Assembly (NCBI RefSeq): GCF_006716115.1
Contig: NZ_VFOO01000001.1
Coordinates: 868,001-932,000 of the forward strand
Source: Subtercola boreus
GTDB lineage: Bacteria; Actinomycetota; Actinomycetes; Actinomycetales; Microbacteriaceae
Length of the DNA stretch: 64,000 nucleotides
Reading direction: 5' to 3'
Of the stretch, positions 10,359-19,354 are shown in pieces. The notes below the pieces were generated by a model. It searched no databases and was not told where the DNA came from. It saw only the letters and a program-made list of their open reading frames with translations. The position numbers were made by a program, and so were the translations under genes. Positions within the stretch are counted from its first letter, which is position 1; each line of letters starts with the position of its first letter.

Positions 10359-11789
10359 TCAGTGGCCGGTGAGCGGGCCGAGCAGGCGCGCCACGCGGGA
10401 CGGGCGGCCGGTCATCCGCTCCTCCCGGTCGGCGAGGTCGGCCGACGCGAGGCCCAGGTTGGAGCCGGCGAAGCGCAGCGGCTCCGGCTCCCAGCGCGGC
10501 GAGAGGTGGTTCACCCACGGCAGGGTGCGGAGATCGGCGCCGGGCGGCACGACGCTCGGGTCGTGACCGGTCATCAGCGCGCTGAGCGTGCGCCCCGCGA
10601 GGTTCGTCGTGCTGAGGCCGTCGCCGACGTAGCCGCCGGCGTAGGCGATCCCGGTGCGGGGGTTGAACGACGCCGAGGCGTGCCAGTCCCGAGGTACGCC
10701 GATCGGCCCGCCCCAGCGGTGGGTGATCTCCGCGTCGAAAGCGCCGGGGAAGAGATCGACGAGCGTGTCGCGGAGGTGGTCGAACACCCGGTCGACGCTG
10801 TCGAAGGCGGGCCGGATGCTCGAACCCCAGTGGTAGCGCGCGCCGCGGCCGCCGAACGCGAACCGGTTGTCGGCGGTGCGCTGACCGTAGATGAGGAGGT
10901 GGCGGTAGTCGCTGAAGGTGTTTCCGTGGGCGATTCCGGCGGTCTGCCAGAACTCGTCGGGGAGCGGCCGGGTGGCGATCATCAGCGAGTAGAGGGGCAG
11001 GATGCGCCGGCCGACGCCGGGCAGTTGCGCGCCGTAGGCCTCGGTGGCGATGACGATGCGGTCGGCGGCGACAGTGCTGGTGCCCGTGCTGGTTCCGGAT
11101 GTCGCGGCAGCTGCAGCCCGGAAGGTGACGCGGCCCGGTGCCCACGAGACGACCTCGGTGTGTTCGTGGATGTGCACGCCCAGCCGTTCGACGACCGCCG
11201 CCAGCCCGTGCACGAGTTTTCCGGGATGGAGTCGGGCGCAGGCCGGGTCGTGGGTGGCGCCGAGGGCGCCCGCCGGGTGGCCGGTGGTGACGGGGTAGGG
11301 ACCGCGCGCGAAAGCTGTATAGGTCAGCCGGTCGACCCCGAACCGCTCCGCCTCCTCCACCTCGGCCCGGGCGGCCGCCACCTGCACCGGGCTCATCGCG
11401 AACGTCAGGGTGCCACCCTGCTCGAAGTCGCAGTCGATGCTCTCGAGCGACGTGACACGCCCGACCTCCGCGACGGTCGCGACCATCGCCCGGCGCATCG
11501 CCACGGCAGCCTCGAACCCGTGGGTGCGCTCGAGTGACGCAGCCGAGCGTGGGAACAGGGCTGAGCACCAGCCTCCGTTCCGTCCGGAGGCCCCGAACCC
11601 GACAGTCTCCTTCTCGAGCACGACGACCCGGAGCGCGGGGTCGGACTTCGCCAGATAGTACGCGGTCCAGAGCCCGGTGAGTCCCGCCCCGATGATGCAG
11701 ACGTCAGCCGCCAGGTCGGATGTCGCTGCCGAACGGTCGGTCGCGACATCCAGAGCCGCTGCCGGCAGCCCCTCGCTCCACAGGTTCAT
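10359..11789 (-). CDS. FAD-dependent amine oxidase, PuuB/DAO family
   Basis: The FAD-binding fold begins with CIIGAGLTGLWTAYYLA and has VLEKETVGFGASGRNGG, the ASGRNGG signature of gamma-glutamylputrescine oxidase and other DAO-family enzymes. GGPIGVPRDWHAS and GYVGDGLSTTNLAGR are C-terminal family blocks. I start at ATG 11789 (MNLWSEGL) because GAAGGGG lies 6 nt upstream; ATG 11795 abuts that site, and a longer frame to 11855 would overlap the aminotransferase gene. Downstream of an Lrp regulator and aminotransferase and opposite a polyamine importer, it probably oxidises putrescine or a derivative. Exact substrate unknown. Confidence 0.85.
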   Translation of the reverse strand: MNLWSEGLPAAALDVATDRSAATSDLAADVCIIGAGLTGLWTAYYLAKSDPALRVVVLEKETVGFGASGRNGGWCSALFPRSAASLERTHGFEAAVAMRRAMVATVAEVGRVTSLESIDCDFEQGGTLTFAMSPVQVAAARAEVEEAERFGVDRLTYTAFARGPYPVTTGHPAGALGATHDPACARLHPGKLVHGLAAVVERLGVHIHEHTEVVSWAPGRVTFRAAAAATSGTSTGTSTVAADRIVIATEAYGAQLPGVGRRILPLYSLMIATRPLPDEFWQTAGIAHGNTFSDYRHLLIYGQRTADNRFAFGGRGARYHWGSSIRPAFDSVDRVFDHLRDTLVDLFPGAFDAEITHRWGGPIGVPRDWHASASFNPRTGIAYAGGYVGDGLSTTNLAGRTLSALMTGHDPSVVPPGADLRTLPWVNHLSPRWEPEPLRFAGSNLGLASADLADREERMTGRPSRVARLLGPLTGH

Positions 11790-11839
11790 CCGCATCCCCT
11801 TCTCGTGTGGTCCGTGAGCGTTGAGGGCGGCGGGGCGCG

Positions 11840-13279
11840 TCAGAGCCGCGCCCACGCCTCCGTCAGCACGCCGCGGAGGATGCCCTCGATCTCGTCGAAC
11901 TCGGGCTGGCCGACGGTCAGCGGCGGGGCCAGCTGGATGACGGGGTCGCCGCGGTCGTCCGCCCGGCAGTAGAGCCCGGCGTCGAAGAGGGCCTTCGAGA
12001 GGAACCCGCGCAGCAGCCGCTCCGACTCGTCGTCGTCGAACGTCTCCTTCGTCGCCTTGTCCTTCACCAGCTCGATACCGAAGAAGTAGCCGTCGCCGCG
12101 CACGTCGCCCACGATCGGCAGGTCGTTCAACCGTTCGAGCGTCGAACGGAAGGCCGGTGACAGCGTGCGAACACGCTCGTTCAGCTTCTCCTCCTCGAAG
12201 ATGTCCAGGTTCTCGAGCGCGACGGCGGCAGACACCGGATGCCCGCCGAACGTGTAGCCGTGCGAGAACGACGCCGTGCCGTGCTTGAACGGCTCGTACA
12301 CTCGGTCCGAGACGATGGTCGCGCCGATGGGGGAGTATCCGCTCGTCATCCCCTTCGCACAGGTGATCATGTCGGGCACGTACCCGTACTCGTCGCAGGC
12401 GAACATGTGGCCGATCCGGCCGAAGGCGCAGATGACCTCATCGCTGACGAGGAGCACGTCGTACTGGTCGCAGATCTCACGCACCCGCTGGAAGTAGCCG
12501 GGGGGCGGGGGGAAACATCCACCCGAGTTCTGCACCGGCTCGAGGAACACCGCGGCGACCGTCTCGGGACCCTCGAACTGGATCATCTCCTCGATGCGGT
12601 TCGCCGACCACTGCCCGAACGCATCCAGGTCGTCAGCGTGCTCCGGCGCCCGGTAGAAGTTCGTGTTCGGCACGCGGAAGCCGCCCGGGGTCACCGGCTC
12701 GAACATCTCCTTCATGGCGGGGATGCCGGTGATGGCGAGGGCACCCTGCGAGGTGCCGTGGTAGGCGACGGCACGGGAGATGACCTTGTGCTTGGTGGGA
12801 CGGCCCTGAAGCTTCCAGTAGTACTTCGCGAGCTTGAACGCGGTCTCGACCGCTTCGCCGCCGCCGGTGGAGAAGAAGACGCGGTTGAGGTCGCCGGGGG
12901 CGTAGCCGGCGAGCCGGTCGGCGAGTTCGATGGCTGCCGGATGCGCGTACGACCAGAGCGGGAAGAACGAGAGCTCAGCGGCCTGCTTCGCCGCGACCTC
13001 GGCCAGGCGCTGGCGCCCGTGCCCGGCGTTCACCACAAACAGGCCGGACAGGCCGTCGATGTACTTCTTGCCGGTCGAGTCCCAGATGTGGTGGCCCTCG
13101 CCCTTGACGATGATGGGCACCCCGGCGCCGTCTTCCATCACGGACTGGCGGGAGAAGTGCATCCAGAGGTGGTCTTTGGCCTTCTGCTGCAGGTCTGCCT
13201 CGTCGAACTTCGACGACAGTCCCGGGTCGGAGACCGCCGAGGAGGTGTTGGGTGTGACAGGTGTGGGCGTGAGCGTCAT
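11840..13279 (-). CDS. Class III PLP aminotransferase (putrescine/omega-amino acid type)
   Basis: A fold-type I, class III transaminase of 479 residues. The PLP lysine is Lys309 in CAKGMTSGYSPIG, with the pyridine-nitrogen Asp280 in LLVSDEVICAFGR. FFSTGGGEAVETAFKLAKYY binds the phosphate. Overall pattern resembles putrescine--pyruvate (SpuC-like) and beta-alanine--pyruvate enzymes more than GabT, which occurs separately at 20638. Three bases separate it from the upstream Lrp gene, and the oxidase follows after 50 nt, so the three form one minus-strand operon. Substrate assignment is inferred from the polyamine-transport context. Confidence 0.88.
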   Translation of the reverse strand: MTLTPTPVTPNTSSAVSDPGLSSKFDEADLQQKAKDHLWMHFSRQSVMEDGAGVPIIVKGEGHHIWDSTGKKYIDGLSGLFVVNAGHGRQRLAEVAAKQAAELSFFPLWSYAHPAAIELADRLAGYAPGDLNRVFFSTGGGEAVETAFKLAKYYWKLQGRPTKHKVISRAVAYHGTSQGALAITGIPAMKEMFEPVTPGGFRVPNTNFYRAPEHADDLDAFGQWSANRIEEMIQFEGPETVAAVFLEPVQNSGGCFPPPPGYFQRVREICDQYDVLLVSDEVICAFGRIGHMFACDEYGYVPDMITCAKGMTSGYSPIGATIVSDRVYEPFKHGTASFSHGYTFGGHPVSAAVALENLDIFEEEKLNERVRTLSPAFRSTLERLNDLPIVGDVRGDGYFFGIELVKDKATKETFDDDESERLLRGFLSKALFDAGLYCRADDRGDPVIQLAPPLTVGQPEFDEIEGILRGVLTEAWARL

Positions 13280-13282
13280 GGT

Positions 13283-13750
13283 TTACCGTGTTCCCCAGTT
13301 GTAGAGCTGCTTGTGCAGCTTCAGATAGACGAATGTCTCGGTCGAGATGACCCCGGGTAGGGTGCGGATCTCGGAGTTCAGCAGGTCGATCAGGTCGTCG
13401 TCGTTCTCGCAGACGACCTCGATCAGCAGGTCGAACGTGCCGGCGGTGAGCACGACGTAGTCGACGGCCGGAAGGGCGGCCAGGGCATCCGCGATCACCC
13501 GCGTGTCACCACTGACCTTCACGCCGATCATCGCCTGGCGGAAGAAGCCGAGCTGCAGGGGGTCGGTCACCGCGACGATCTGCATGACCCCGGCATCCGT
13601 GAGCTTCTGCACCCGCTGGCGCACCGCGGCTTCACTGAGCCCCACCGCTTTGCCGATCTCGGCGTAGGACCGGCGGCCGTCGCTCTGGAGCTGCTCGATG
13701 ATCGCTTTCGCGGTCGCATCGAGCGGGGCAGGGCGCGGCTTGGGGCTCAT
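13283..13750 (-). CDS. Lrp/AsnC-family transcriptional regulator
   Basis: 155 residues: an N-terminal winged helix-turn-helix (LDATAKAIIEQLQSDGRRSY, then AEIGKAVGLSEAAVRQRVQK) and a C-terminal RAM ligand-binding domain (GVKVSGDTRVIADALAALP, TAGTFDLLIEVVC). Members sense amino acids and often control the adjacent operon. Here it is the first gene of the operon with the aminotransferase and oxidase, so autoregulation and amine/amino-acid sensing are likely but inferred. CACAAT lies 6 nt before the ATG, compatible with a leaderless start. Confidence 0.93.
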   Translation of the reverse strand: MSPKPRPAPLDATAKAIIEQLQSDGRRSYAEIGKAVGLSEAAVRQRVQKLTDAGVMQIVAVTDPLQLGFFRQAMIGVKVSGDTRVIADALAALPAVDYVVLTAGTFDLLIEVVCENDDDLIDLLNSEIRTLPGVISTETFVYLKLHKQLYNWGTR

Positions 13751-13942
13751 GGCCCGATTGTGTCAGTCGGGGTGGTGTTCTGCAAGCGGATCCGAAGGAG
13801 CGGGCGGCGGAAACATCCGAAACCGTCTGAATCAGGCCAAGAACCGAGCCTTCGGGAGTGCCGGGTGCGGAGAACGGATCGTCTAGTCTTGTTGCGTAAG
13901 GCTGATGCCCCGAAACGCAGCCCGTAGAGAAAGACCTCCGGC

Positions 13943-14722
13943 GTGACGCAGATCGGCGACAGTACAGGGCGCATCCGCGTCACCGGGCCCCTGGCAGGCG
14001 ACCGAGCGTTCACCGTCTCGTGGTGTGCGCTGACCGACCTCGGCAAGAAGCGCAAGGTGAACGAGGACAGCGTCGCGGCCGTGCCGCCGATCTTCGCAGT
14101 GGCCGACGGCATGGGGGGCCACGAGGCGGGCGACGTCGCCAGCGCCGCGGTCGTCACGCGGCTCGGCGAGGTGCAGGGCGAGAGCTTCACGACGGCGGAG
14201 GTCATCGACGGGGCGCTCACGCTCGCCCTGGCCGACATCGATGTGGTCGGCGATGCGAACGTGCTCGGCACCGGAACCACCGTGACCGGGGTCGCCCTGG
14301 CCCTCGTCGACGACCTGCCCCGGTGGGCGGTGTTCAACATCGGCGACTCCCGCGTCTACCAGTACCTCGACGGTTCGCTCGAACGGGTGACCGTCGACCA
14401 CTCGGTGGTGCAGGAACTGGTGGATGCCGGACTCATCACCGCCGAACAGGCCGAGACCCACCCCGACAGCAACATCATCACGCGGGCGGTCGGGTTCCAC
14501 GAGAAGCCGGTGCCCGACTACTCCCAGCTCGACGTGGTCGAGGGGCAGCGCATCCTGGTCTGCAGCGACGGGCTGACGAAGGAACTCACCGACCACGGCA
14601 TCCTGCACTACCTCGGGAAGTCGTCGACCGCTGAGCAGGCGGCAGTGGGGCTGGTGGATGCCGCACTCGCGAACGGCGGGCGCGACAACGTGACCGTGCT
14701 GGTCATCGACGTCACCGGCTGA
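13943..14722 (+). CDS. PP2C-family Ser/Thr protein phosphatase
   Basis: Metal-dependent phosphatase of 259 residues with all family motifs: LGKKRKVNEDS, the metal-binding aspartate in FAVADGMGGHEAGDVAS, GTGTTVTGVAL, FNIGDSRVYQY, VCSDGLT and GGRDNVTVLVID. It is soluble, with no membrane segment or extra domain. Start GTG 13943. It sits between the divergent Lrp operon and the potD-like gene; no kinase lies nearby, so its partner is unknown. Its stop codon is triplicated by a 15-nt tandem repeat. Confidence 0.94.
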   Translation: MTQIGDSTGRIRVTGPLAGDRAFTVSWCALTDLGKKRKVNEDSVAAVPPIFAVADGMGGHEAGDVASAAVVTRLGEVQGESFTTAEVIDGALTLALADIDVVGDANVLGTGTTVTGVALALVDDLPRWAVFNIGDSRVYQYLDGSLERVTVDHSVVQELVDAGLITAEQAETHPDSNIITRAVGFHEKPVPDYSQLDVVEGQRILVCSDGLTKELTDHGILHYLGKSSTAEQAAVGLVDAALANGGRDNVTVLVIDVTG

Positions 14723-14755
14723 GACGTCACGGGCTGAGTCGTCACCGGCTGAGTA
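14711..14755 (+). repeat. 15-nt tandem repeat x3 over the phosphatase stop codon
   Basis: Three units (14711-14725, 14726-14740, 14741-14755), each close to GTCACCGGCTGAGTC. The period is a multiple of three, so each unit carries an in-frame TGA; the first is the real stop. Units differ at only a few positions, suggesting recent slippage or duplication. Confidence 0.85.
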
Positions 14756-14797
14756 CAGAACTTCTGCGACAGGAAGGCCTCCACGGAACTTCCCACG

Positions 14798-14846
14798 CGT
14801 GATCTCACGATTCCAGTGCTGATTTCGTGAAGATTGTGTTTCGTGA
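14798..14846 (+). promoter_or_regulatory. Cluster of CGTGA motifs upstream of the potD-like gene
   Basis: CGTGA (14798-14802) and TCACG (14805-14809) form a palindrome; TTTCGTGA then occurs twice at 14823-14830 and 14839-14846, spaced 16 nt. Such repeated sites 85-135 nt before the importer start are what a multimeric regulator such as an Lrp protein could bind. No experimental motif is known to me. Confidence 0.4.
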
Positions 14847-14930
14847 TGGCGGATTCCGTCACTTTTCCCCCACGGCGAGACTGCGCTGTGCAAGTATCGG
14901 ACTCACCGATTTTGAGGGAGAGCAGAACCG

Positions 14931-16163
14931 ATGCCGCTAGAACGCCCGCAGGACCCGATGCTCATCCAGGCCATCCGCCACTCGCAGGCGATGCAGCGTG
15001 CACGGCAGCTGAACCTCACCCGACGGGGATTCCTCGGCGCGATGGGTCTCGGTGCCGGGGCGCTCGCCCTCGCTGCGTGTGCACCAGTGACGGCCACCCA
15101 GAAGGCGCTGGCGCCGGCTGCCGACCTGTCTGCCACCCAGAAGACGCTGATCTGGGACAACTGGCCGGGCTACATGGACGAAGACGATGCAGGTGCCAAT
15201 CCCACGTTGGACGCCTTCCGTACCCAGAGCGGCATCGACGTGACCTACAACGTCGCCGTCGACGACAACAACACGTACTACGCGAAGGTGAAGGACCAGC
15301 TCGCCCTCGGCCAGGACATCGGTGCCGACACCGTGTGCCTCACCGACTGGATGGTATCCCGCCTGGTGCGCCTGGGCTACATCCAGGATCTCGACCACGC
15401 CAACATGCCGAACCTCGCCAACATGAACGCGTCGTTCGCGAACCCCGACTTCGATCCGGGACGTGCGAAGAGCGTGCCCTGGCAGGGCGGTTTCGCGGGA
15501 ATCTGCTGGAACACCGAGAAGGTGCCGAACGGTCTGAAATCGATCGACGACCTGTGGAGCGCCGACCTCAAGGGCCGCGTCGGGGTGCTCAGCGAGATGC
15601 GCGACACCATCGGCCTGATCATGCTGAACCAGGGCACCGACATCACGGGCGACTGGGCCGACGACAAGTTCACGAACGCGATGGATGTCTTCACCAAGCA
15701 GGTCTCGGATGGCCAGATCCGCAACATCAAGGGCAACCAGTACCTGAACGACTTGCAGAGCGAGGACACCTACGCCGCCATCTGCTGGTCGGGCGACATC
15801 ACCTCGCTGAACGCCACCGCCGGCGACAAATGGCAGTTCGCCATCCCGGACTCCGGCGGAACGCTCTGGAACGACACCTTCGTGGTGCCGATGGGGTCGG
15901 CCCACAAGGCGAACGCCGAGTCGATCATGAACTACTACTACGAGCCCGAGGTTGCCGCGACCCTGGCGGCGTGGGTGAACTACATCAGCCCGGTCGACGG
16001 CGCGAAAGAGGCGATGGACGCGATCGATCCCGAACTCGCGACCAACCAGTTGATCTTCCCGGACGCCGACACCCTGTCGACGGTGCACGTCTTCCGCACG
16101 CTGAGCGCGCAGGAGGAGAACGACTTCGGGGCGCAGTTCCAGAAAGTGCTGCTGGGCAGCTGA
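14931..16163 (+). CDS. potD: Polyamine ABC transporter substrate-binding lipoprotein (PotD-like)
   Basis: Extracellular binding protein of a spermidine/putrescine importer. The export signal has a twin-arginine motif (TRRGFLGA, Arg31-Arg32) and a lipobox ending at Cys50 (LALAAC), so a folded, Tat-exported lipoprotein is expected. The mature part starts LIWDNWPGYMDEDD, contains VPWQGGFAGICWNTEKVP and ICWSGDITSLN, typical of PotD/PotF. The N-region before the twin arginines is long (30 residues). 410 residues. First gene of potDABC; its TGA overlaps the potA ATG by one base. Confidence 0.92.
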   Translation: MPLERPQDPMLIQAIRHSQAMQRARQLNLTRRGFLGAMGLGAGALALAACAPVTATQKALAPAADLSATQKTLIWDNWPGYMDEDDAGANPTLDAFRTQSGIDVTYNVAVDDNNTYYAKVKDQLALGQDIGADTVCLTDWMVSRLVRLGYIQDLDHANMPNLANMNASFANPDFDPGRAKSVPWQGGFAGICWNTEKVPNGLKSIDDLWSADLKGRVGVLSEMRDTIGLIMLNQGTDITGDWADDKFTNAMDVFTKQVSDGQIRNIKGNQYLNDLQSEDTYAAICWSGDITSLNATAGDKWQFAIPDSGGTLWNDTFVVPMGSAHKANAESIMNYYYEPEVAATLAAWVNYISPVDGAKEAMDAIDPELATNQLIFPDADTLSTVHVFRTLSAQEENDFGAQFQKVLLGS

Positions 16164-17365
16164 TGGCCGCTGGAACGTTCGCCGAGAAGGGCGCCGACCT
16201 CGAACTCGTCGGTATCACCAAGACATTCCCGGGTTTCACCGCGATCCGGTCGCTGGATCTGTTCATCCCCGCCGGGTCGTTCTTCGCCCTTCTGGGGCCC
16301 TCGGGCTGCGGCAAGACGACGACCCTGCGGCTCGTTGCGGGGCTCGAGGAACCGACCGCCGGCCGCATCGTGATCGGCGGCAAGGATGTGACCTCCACGA
16401 AGTCGTTCCAGCGGCCGGTGAACACGGTGTTCCAGTCGTACGCGCTGTTCCCGCACATGAGTGTGCTCGAGAACGTCGCGTTCGGGCTCCGGCGGCGCGG
16501 CATCGCGTCGCCGCTCGACAAGGCGCACGAGGCCCTGCGGCTGGTCGAGCTCGACCACCTGGCCGCGCGGCGGCCCGCTCAGCTCTCCGGCGGGCAGCAG
16601 CAGCGCGTCGCGCTCGCCCGCGCCGTGGTCAACCGGCCGGCGCTCCTGCTGCTCGACGAGCCGCTCGGCGCGCTCGACCTGAAGCTCCGCCGGCAGATGC
16701 AGCTCGAACTGAAGGACATCCAGACCGAAGTGGGTCTGACCTTCCTGCACGTCACGCACGACCAGGAGGAGGCCATGACCATGGCCGACACGATCGCGGT
16801 GATGAATCGGGGCGAGATCGAGCAGATGGGCGCGCCCGAGGAGCTCTACGAGCTGCCGCGCACGGCGTTCGTCGCGAACTTCCTGGGGCAGTCGAACCTG
16901 TTCACCGGCGAGGTCGTCTCGTCGACTCCGGATGCCCTGACCGTCGCCGTGGCCGGGCAGCAGTTGGTCATCCCTTCGGCCCGCGCACCGCGCCGCACGG
17001 GTGCGGTCACGGTGGGGGTCCGGCCCGAGAAGCTCCTGCTGCTGACGGCTCCGCCTGCTGCACCGTCGTCGGGGCAGAACGTGCTCGGGCCGGGGCGCGT
17101 GATCGACGTCTCGTTCAGCGGGGTGAGCACGCAGTACACGATTGCCGTGCCCGGGATCGGTGACGTGATCGTGTTCGCGCAGAACATGGTCTTCGGGCCC
17201 GTCGTGCACGTCGGCGCGGAGGTGTGGGTGAGCTGGAACGTCGAGCACGGCTTCGGGCTCGAGGACTCGCCGACGGAGGCGGCCGCCGGGGCTGCGGATG
17301 CCGCGGCCGCCGCGGGTGCCGATGGCGACGTCGCCACCTCCGCCCTGACGACGGTGAAGGCCTGA
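16163..17365 (+). CDS. potA: Polyamine ABC transporter ATPase (PotA-like)
   Basis: Cytoplasmic ATPase powering the importer. Walker A GPSGCGKTT, Q-loop VFQSYALFPHM, signature LSGGQQQRVALARA, Walker B LLLLDEPLGALD and the switch HVTHDQEEAM are all intact, followed by a C-terminal TOBE domain (about 290-370) and an Ala/Asp-rich tail. 400 residues from ATG 16163, which overlaps the potD stop. A longer frame upstream to 14834 is only the potD region in another frame. Confidence 0.95.
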   Translation: MAAGTFAEKGADLELVGITKTFPGFTAIRSLDLFIPAGSFFALLGPSGCGKTTTLRLVAGLEEPTAGRIVIGGKDVTSTKSFQRPVNTVFQSYALFPHMSVLENVAFGLRRRGIASPLDKAHEALRLVELDHLAARRPAQLSGGQQQRVALARAVVNRPALLLLDEPLGALDLKLRRQMQLELKDIQTEVGLTFLHVTHDQEEAMTMADTIAVMNRGEIEQMGAPEELYELPRTAFVANFLGQSNLFTGEVVSSTPDALTVAVAGQQLVIPSARAPRRTGAVTVGVRPEKLLLLTAPPAAPSSGQNVLGPGRVIDVSFSGVSTQYTIAVPGIGDVIVFAQNMVFGPVVHVGAEVWVSWNVEHGFGLEDSPTEAAAGAADAAAAAGADGDVATSALTTVKA

Positions 17366-17368
17366 GGC

Positions 17369-18283
17369 GTGGCGTTCAGTGCGTTCGCCTCCGCCCCCGC
17401 TGCGGCAGAGCCGGTCGTTCGCCGCCGCAGCTGGATCGCCCTGGTGCTGCTGCTGCCGGGCATCCTGTACCTCCTGCTCTTCTTCATCACGCCGCTGATC
17501 TCGCTCGTGTTCACGTCGTTCCAGCAGCCGGTGATCGACGGGGACATCGGGCAGTACAGCGCCGGCTTCCAGTGGCAGAACTACACCGACAGTGTGATGC
17601 AGTACCTGCCGCTCATCCTGCGGGCCTTCGGGTATGCGCTGCTGGCGACCGTGCTCGCGCTGGTGATCAGCTATCCGCTCGCGTACTTCATCGGGGTGAA
17701 GGTGCGCGGGTATCCGCTGGTGCAGAGCCTGCTTCTGACGCTCGTGATCGCGCCGTTCTTCATCAGCTTCCTGCTGCGCACGCTCGCGTGGAAGCAGATC
17801 ATGAGCGACGAGGGGCCCATCGTCGTGGCTCTGAAGGCGTTGTCGATCTTCCCCAATGACGGGCACATCACGGGCACGCCGTTCGCCGTGATCTTCGGGT
17901 TGACCTACAACTTCATCCCGTTCATGACGCTGCCGCTGTACGCGACACTCGAACGGTTGGATGTGCGCTACATCGAGGCGGGCAACGATCTGTACGCCTC
18001 GCCGTTCACGACCTTCCGGAAGATCACCGTGCCGCTGTCGCTGCCCGGGATCGTCTCCGGGACACTGCTCACGTTCATCCCGGCGGCGGGCGACTACATC
18101 AACGCGTCCGGCGACTTCCTGGGGTCGTCGCAGACGTCGATGGTGGGAAATGCGATCGAGTCAAACTTCCTGGTGACGCAGAACTATCCGGTGGCGGCGG
18201 CGCTGTCGATCGTGCTGATGGCGGTCATCCTGATCATCGTGGGGTTCTATGTGCGGCGGGCCGGAACGGAGGACCTGATATGA
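17369..18283 (+). CDS. potB: Polyamine ABC transporter permease (PotB-like)
   Basis: Membrane subunit with about six helices. The EAA loop that couples to the ATPase is seen as EAGNDLYASPFTTFRKITVP, and the N-terminal PLISLVFTSFQQP is typical of PotB. 304 residues. GTG 17369 begins three bases after potA. The end overlaps the potC start (ATGA, 18280-18283). Confidence 0.93.
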   Translation: MAFSAFASAPAAAEPVVRRRSWIALVLLLPGILYLLLFFITPLISLVFTSFQQPVIDGDIGQYSAGFQWQNYTDSVMQYLPLILRAFGYALLATVLALVISYPLAYFIGVKVRGYPLVQSLLLTLVIAPFFISFLLRTLAWKQIMSDEGPIVVALKALSIFPNDGHITGTPFAVIFGLTYNFIPFMTLPLYATLERLDVRYIEAGNDLYASPFTTFRKITVPLSLPGIVSGTLLTFIPAAGDYINASGDFLGSSQTSMVGNAIESNFLVTQNYPVAAALSIVLMAVILIIVGFYVRRAGTEDLI

Positions 18284-19314
18284 GTGCGGAGTCGATGTCG
18301 GGCGGGCCGTCGTGGACGAAGCCGCGGGCGCGGGGGATTGCCGTGGGCGCTGACGCCACATGGTCGCTGTCGGCGGAGTCTGCTCAGGGGGGATTGCGGC
18401 TGGGGGCGGCGACGCCGGGCGGGATCGCGCGTGAACTCGAGGCGCCGGTGGGCGAGTCGGGTTCGGGCGGTGCGGGTGGTTCGCGCGGTTCGGGCGCGTC
18501 GGGGCGCCGCCGCGGCATCCGGGTCCGCGGGCTCGGGTTGCCCATCTACACGGCGCTGGCGCTTCTCTTCCTGCTGATCCCGATCGCGTACACGTTCGTC
18601 TTCTCGTTCAACAACTCGGGCAAACTCAACATCGCCTGGCAGGGATTCACGCTCGACAAGTGGACGAACGTCTGCGCGGCCCAGGGGGTCTGCGAGGCAT
18701 TCGCGAACAGCATCCTCGTCGGTGTCGTTGCGACGGTCCTGGCGACGGCGCTCGGCACGGCCATCGCGATCGCGTTGGTGAGGTACCGGTTCCGGGCGCG
18801 GTCGGCGATCTCGTTGCTGCTGTTCCTGCCGATGGCGACGCCCGAAGTCGTGCTGGGGGCGGGGCTTGCGGCACAGTTCCTGTCGCTCGGGGTCAACAAG
18901 GGGCTCGTGACGATCATCATCGCGCACACGATGTTCTGCATCAGCTTCGTCGTGGTGACGGTGAAGGCGCGTGTCGCGTCGCTCGACCCGGCGCTCGAAG
19001 AGGCCGGGCGTGACCTCTACGGGTCGGCGGTCGCGGTGTTCTGGCGGATCACGTTCCCCCTGCTGCTGCCCGGGATCGCGGCGGCCGCGCTGCTGTCGTT
19101 CGCGTTGAGCTTCGATGACTTCATCATCACGAACTTCAACTCGGGTGCCGTCGACACGTTCCCGAAGTTCATCTACATCGCCGCTGCGCGGGGGATCCCG
19201 GCGGAGGCGAACGTGGTGGCGTCAGCCGTGTTCATCCTGGCCATCGTGATCGTGGTGGTCGCGCAGGTGACGCGCGCTGCGCGCGCGGCACGCCTCGCGC
19301 GCCTCCGCGGCTGA
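18280..19314 (+). CDS. potC: Polyamine ABC transporter permease (PotC-like) with N-terminal extension
   Basis: Second permease of the importer; EEAGRDLYGSAVAVFWRITF is the EAA loop and ALSFDDFIITNFNSG a PotC block. The conserved membrane part starts near residue 85 (GLPIYTALALLFLLIP). The first 80 residues are an unusual Gly/Ser/Ala/Arg-rich, probably disordered cytoplasmic region absent from typical PotC (about 260-280 residues). The ATG overlaps the potB stop, which supports this start despite the low-complexity leader. Confidence 0.9.
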   Translation: MSAESMSGGPSWTKPRARGIAVGADATWSLSAESAQGGLRLGAATPGGIARELEAPVGESGSGGAGGSRGSGASGRRRGIRVRGLGLPIYTALALLFLLIPIAYTFVFSFNNSGKLNIAWQGFTLDKWTNVCAAQGVCEAFANSILVGVVATVLATALGTAIAIALVRYRFRARSAISLLLFLPMATPEVVLGAGLAAQFLSLGVNKGLVTIIIAHTMFCISFVVVTVKARVASLDPALEEAGRDLYGSAVAVFWRITFPLLLPGIAAAALLSFALSFDDFIITNFNSGAVDTFPKFIYIAAARGIPAEANVVASAVFILAIVIVVVAQVTRAARAARLARLRG

Positions 19315-19328
19315 CGCGACTCCCCGCC

Positions 19329-19348
19329 CCGCTCCGCCCCGGGAGCGG
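19329..19348. terminator. Hairpin between convergent potC and asparaginase genes
   Basis: A 7-bp GC stem (CCGCTCC 19329-19335 with GGAGCGG 19342-19348) with a 6-nt loop in the 40-nt convergent gap. There is no T-run on either side, so terminator function is only suggested by position. Confidence 0.4.
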
Positions 19349-19354
19349 CGCAGG

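Noticed and set aside
9949-11568. 539-residue minus-strand frame overlapping pdxH and the oxidase
   Set aside because: Runs across two converging genes with no family similarity.
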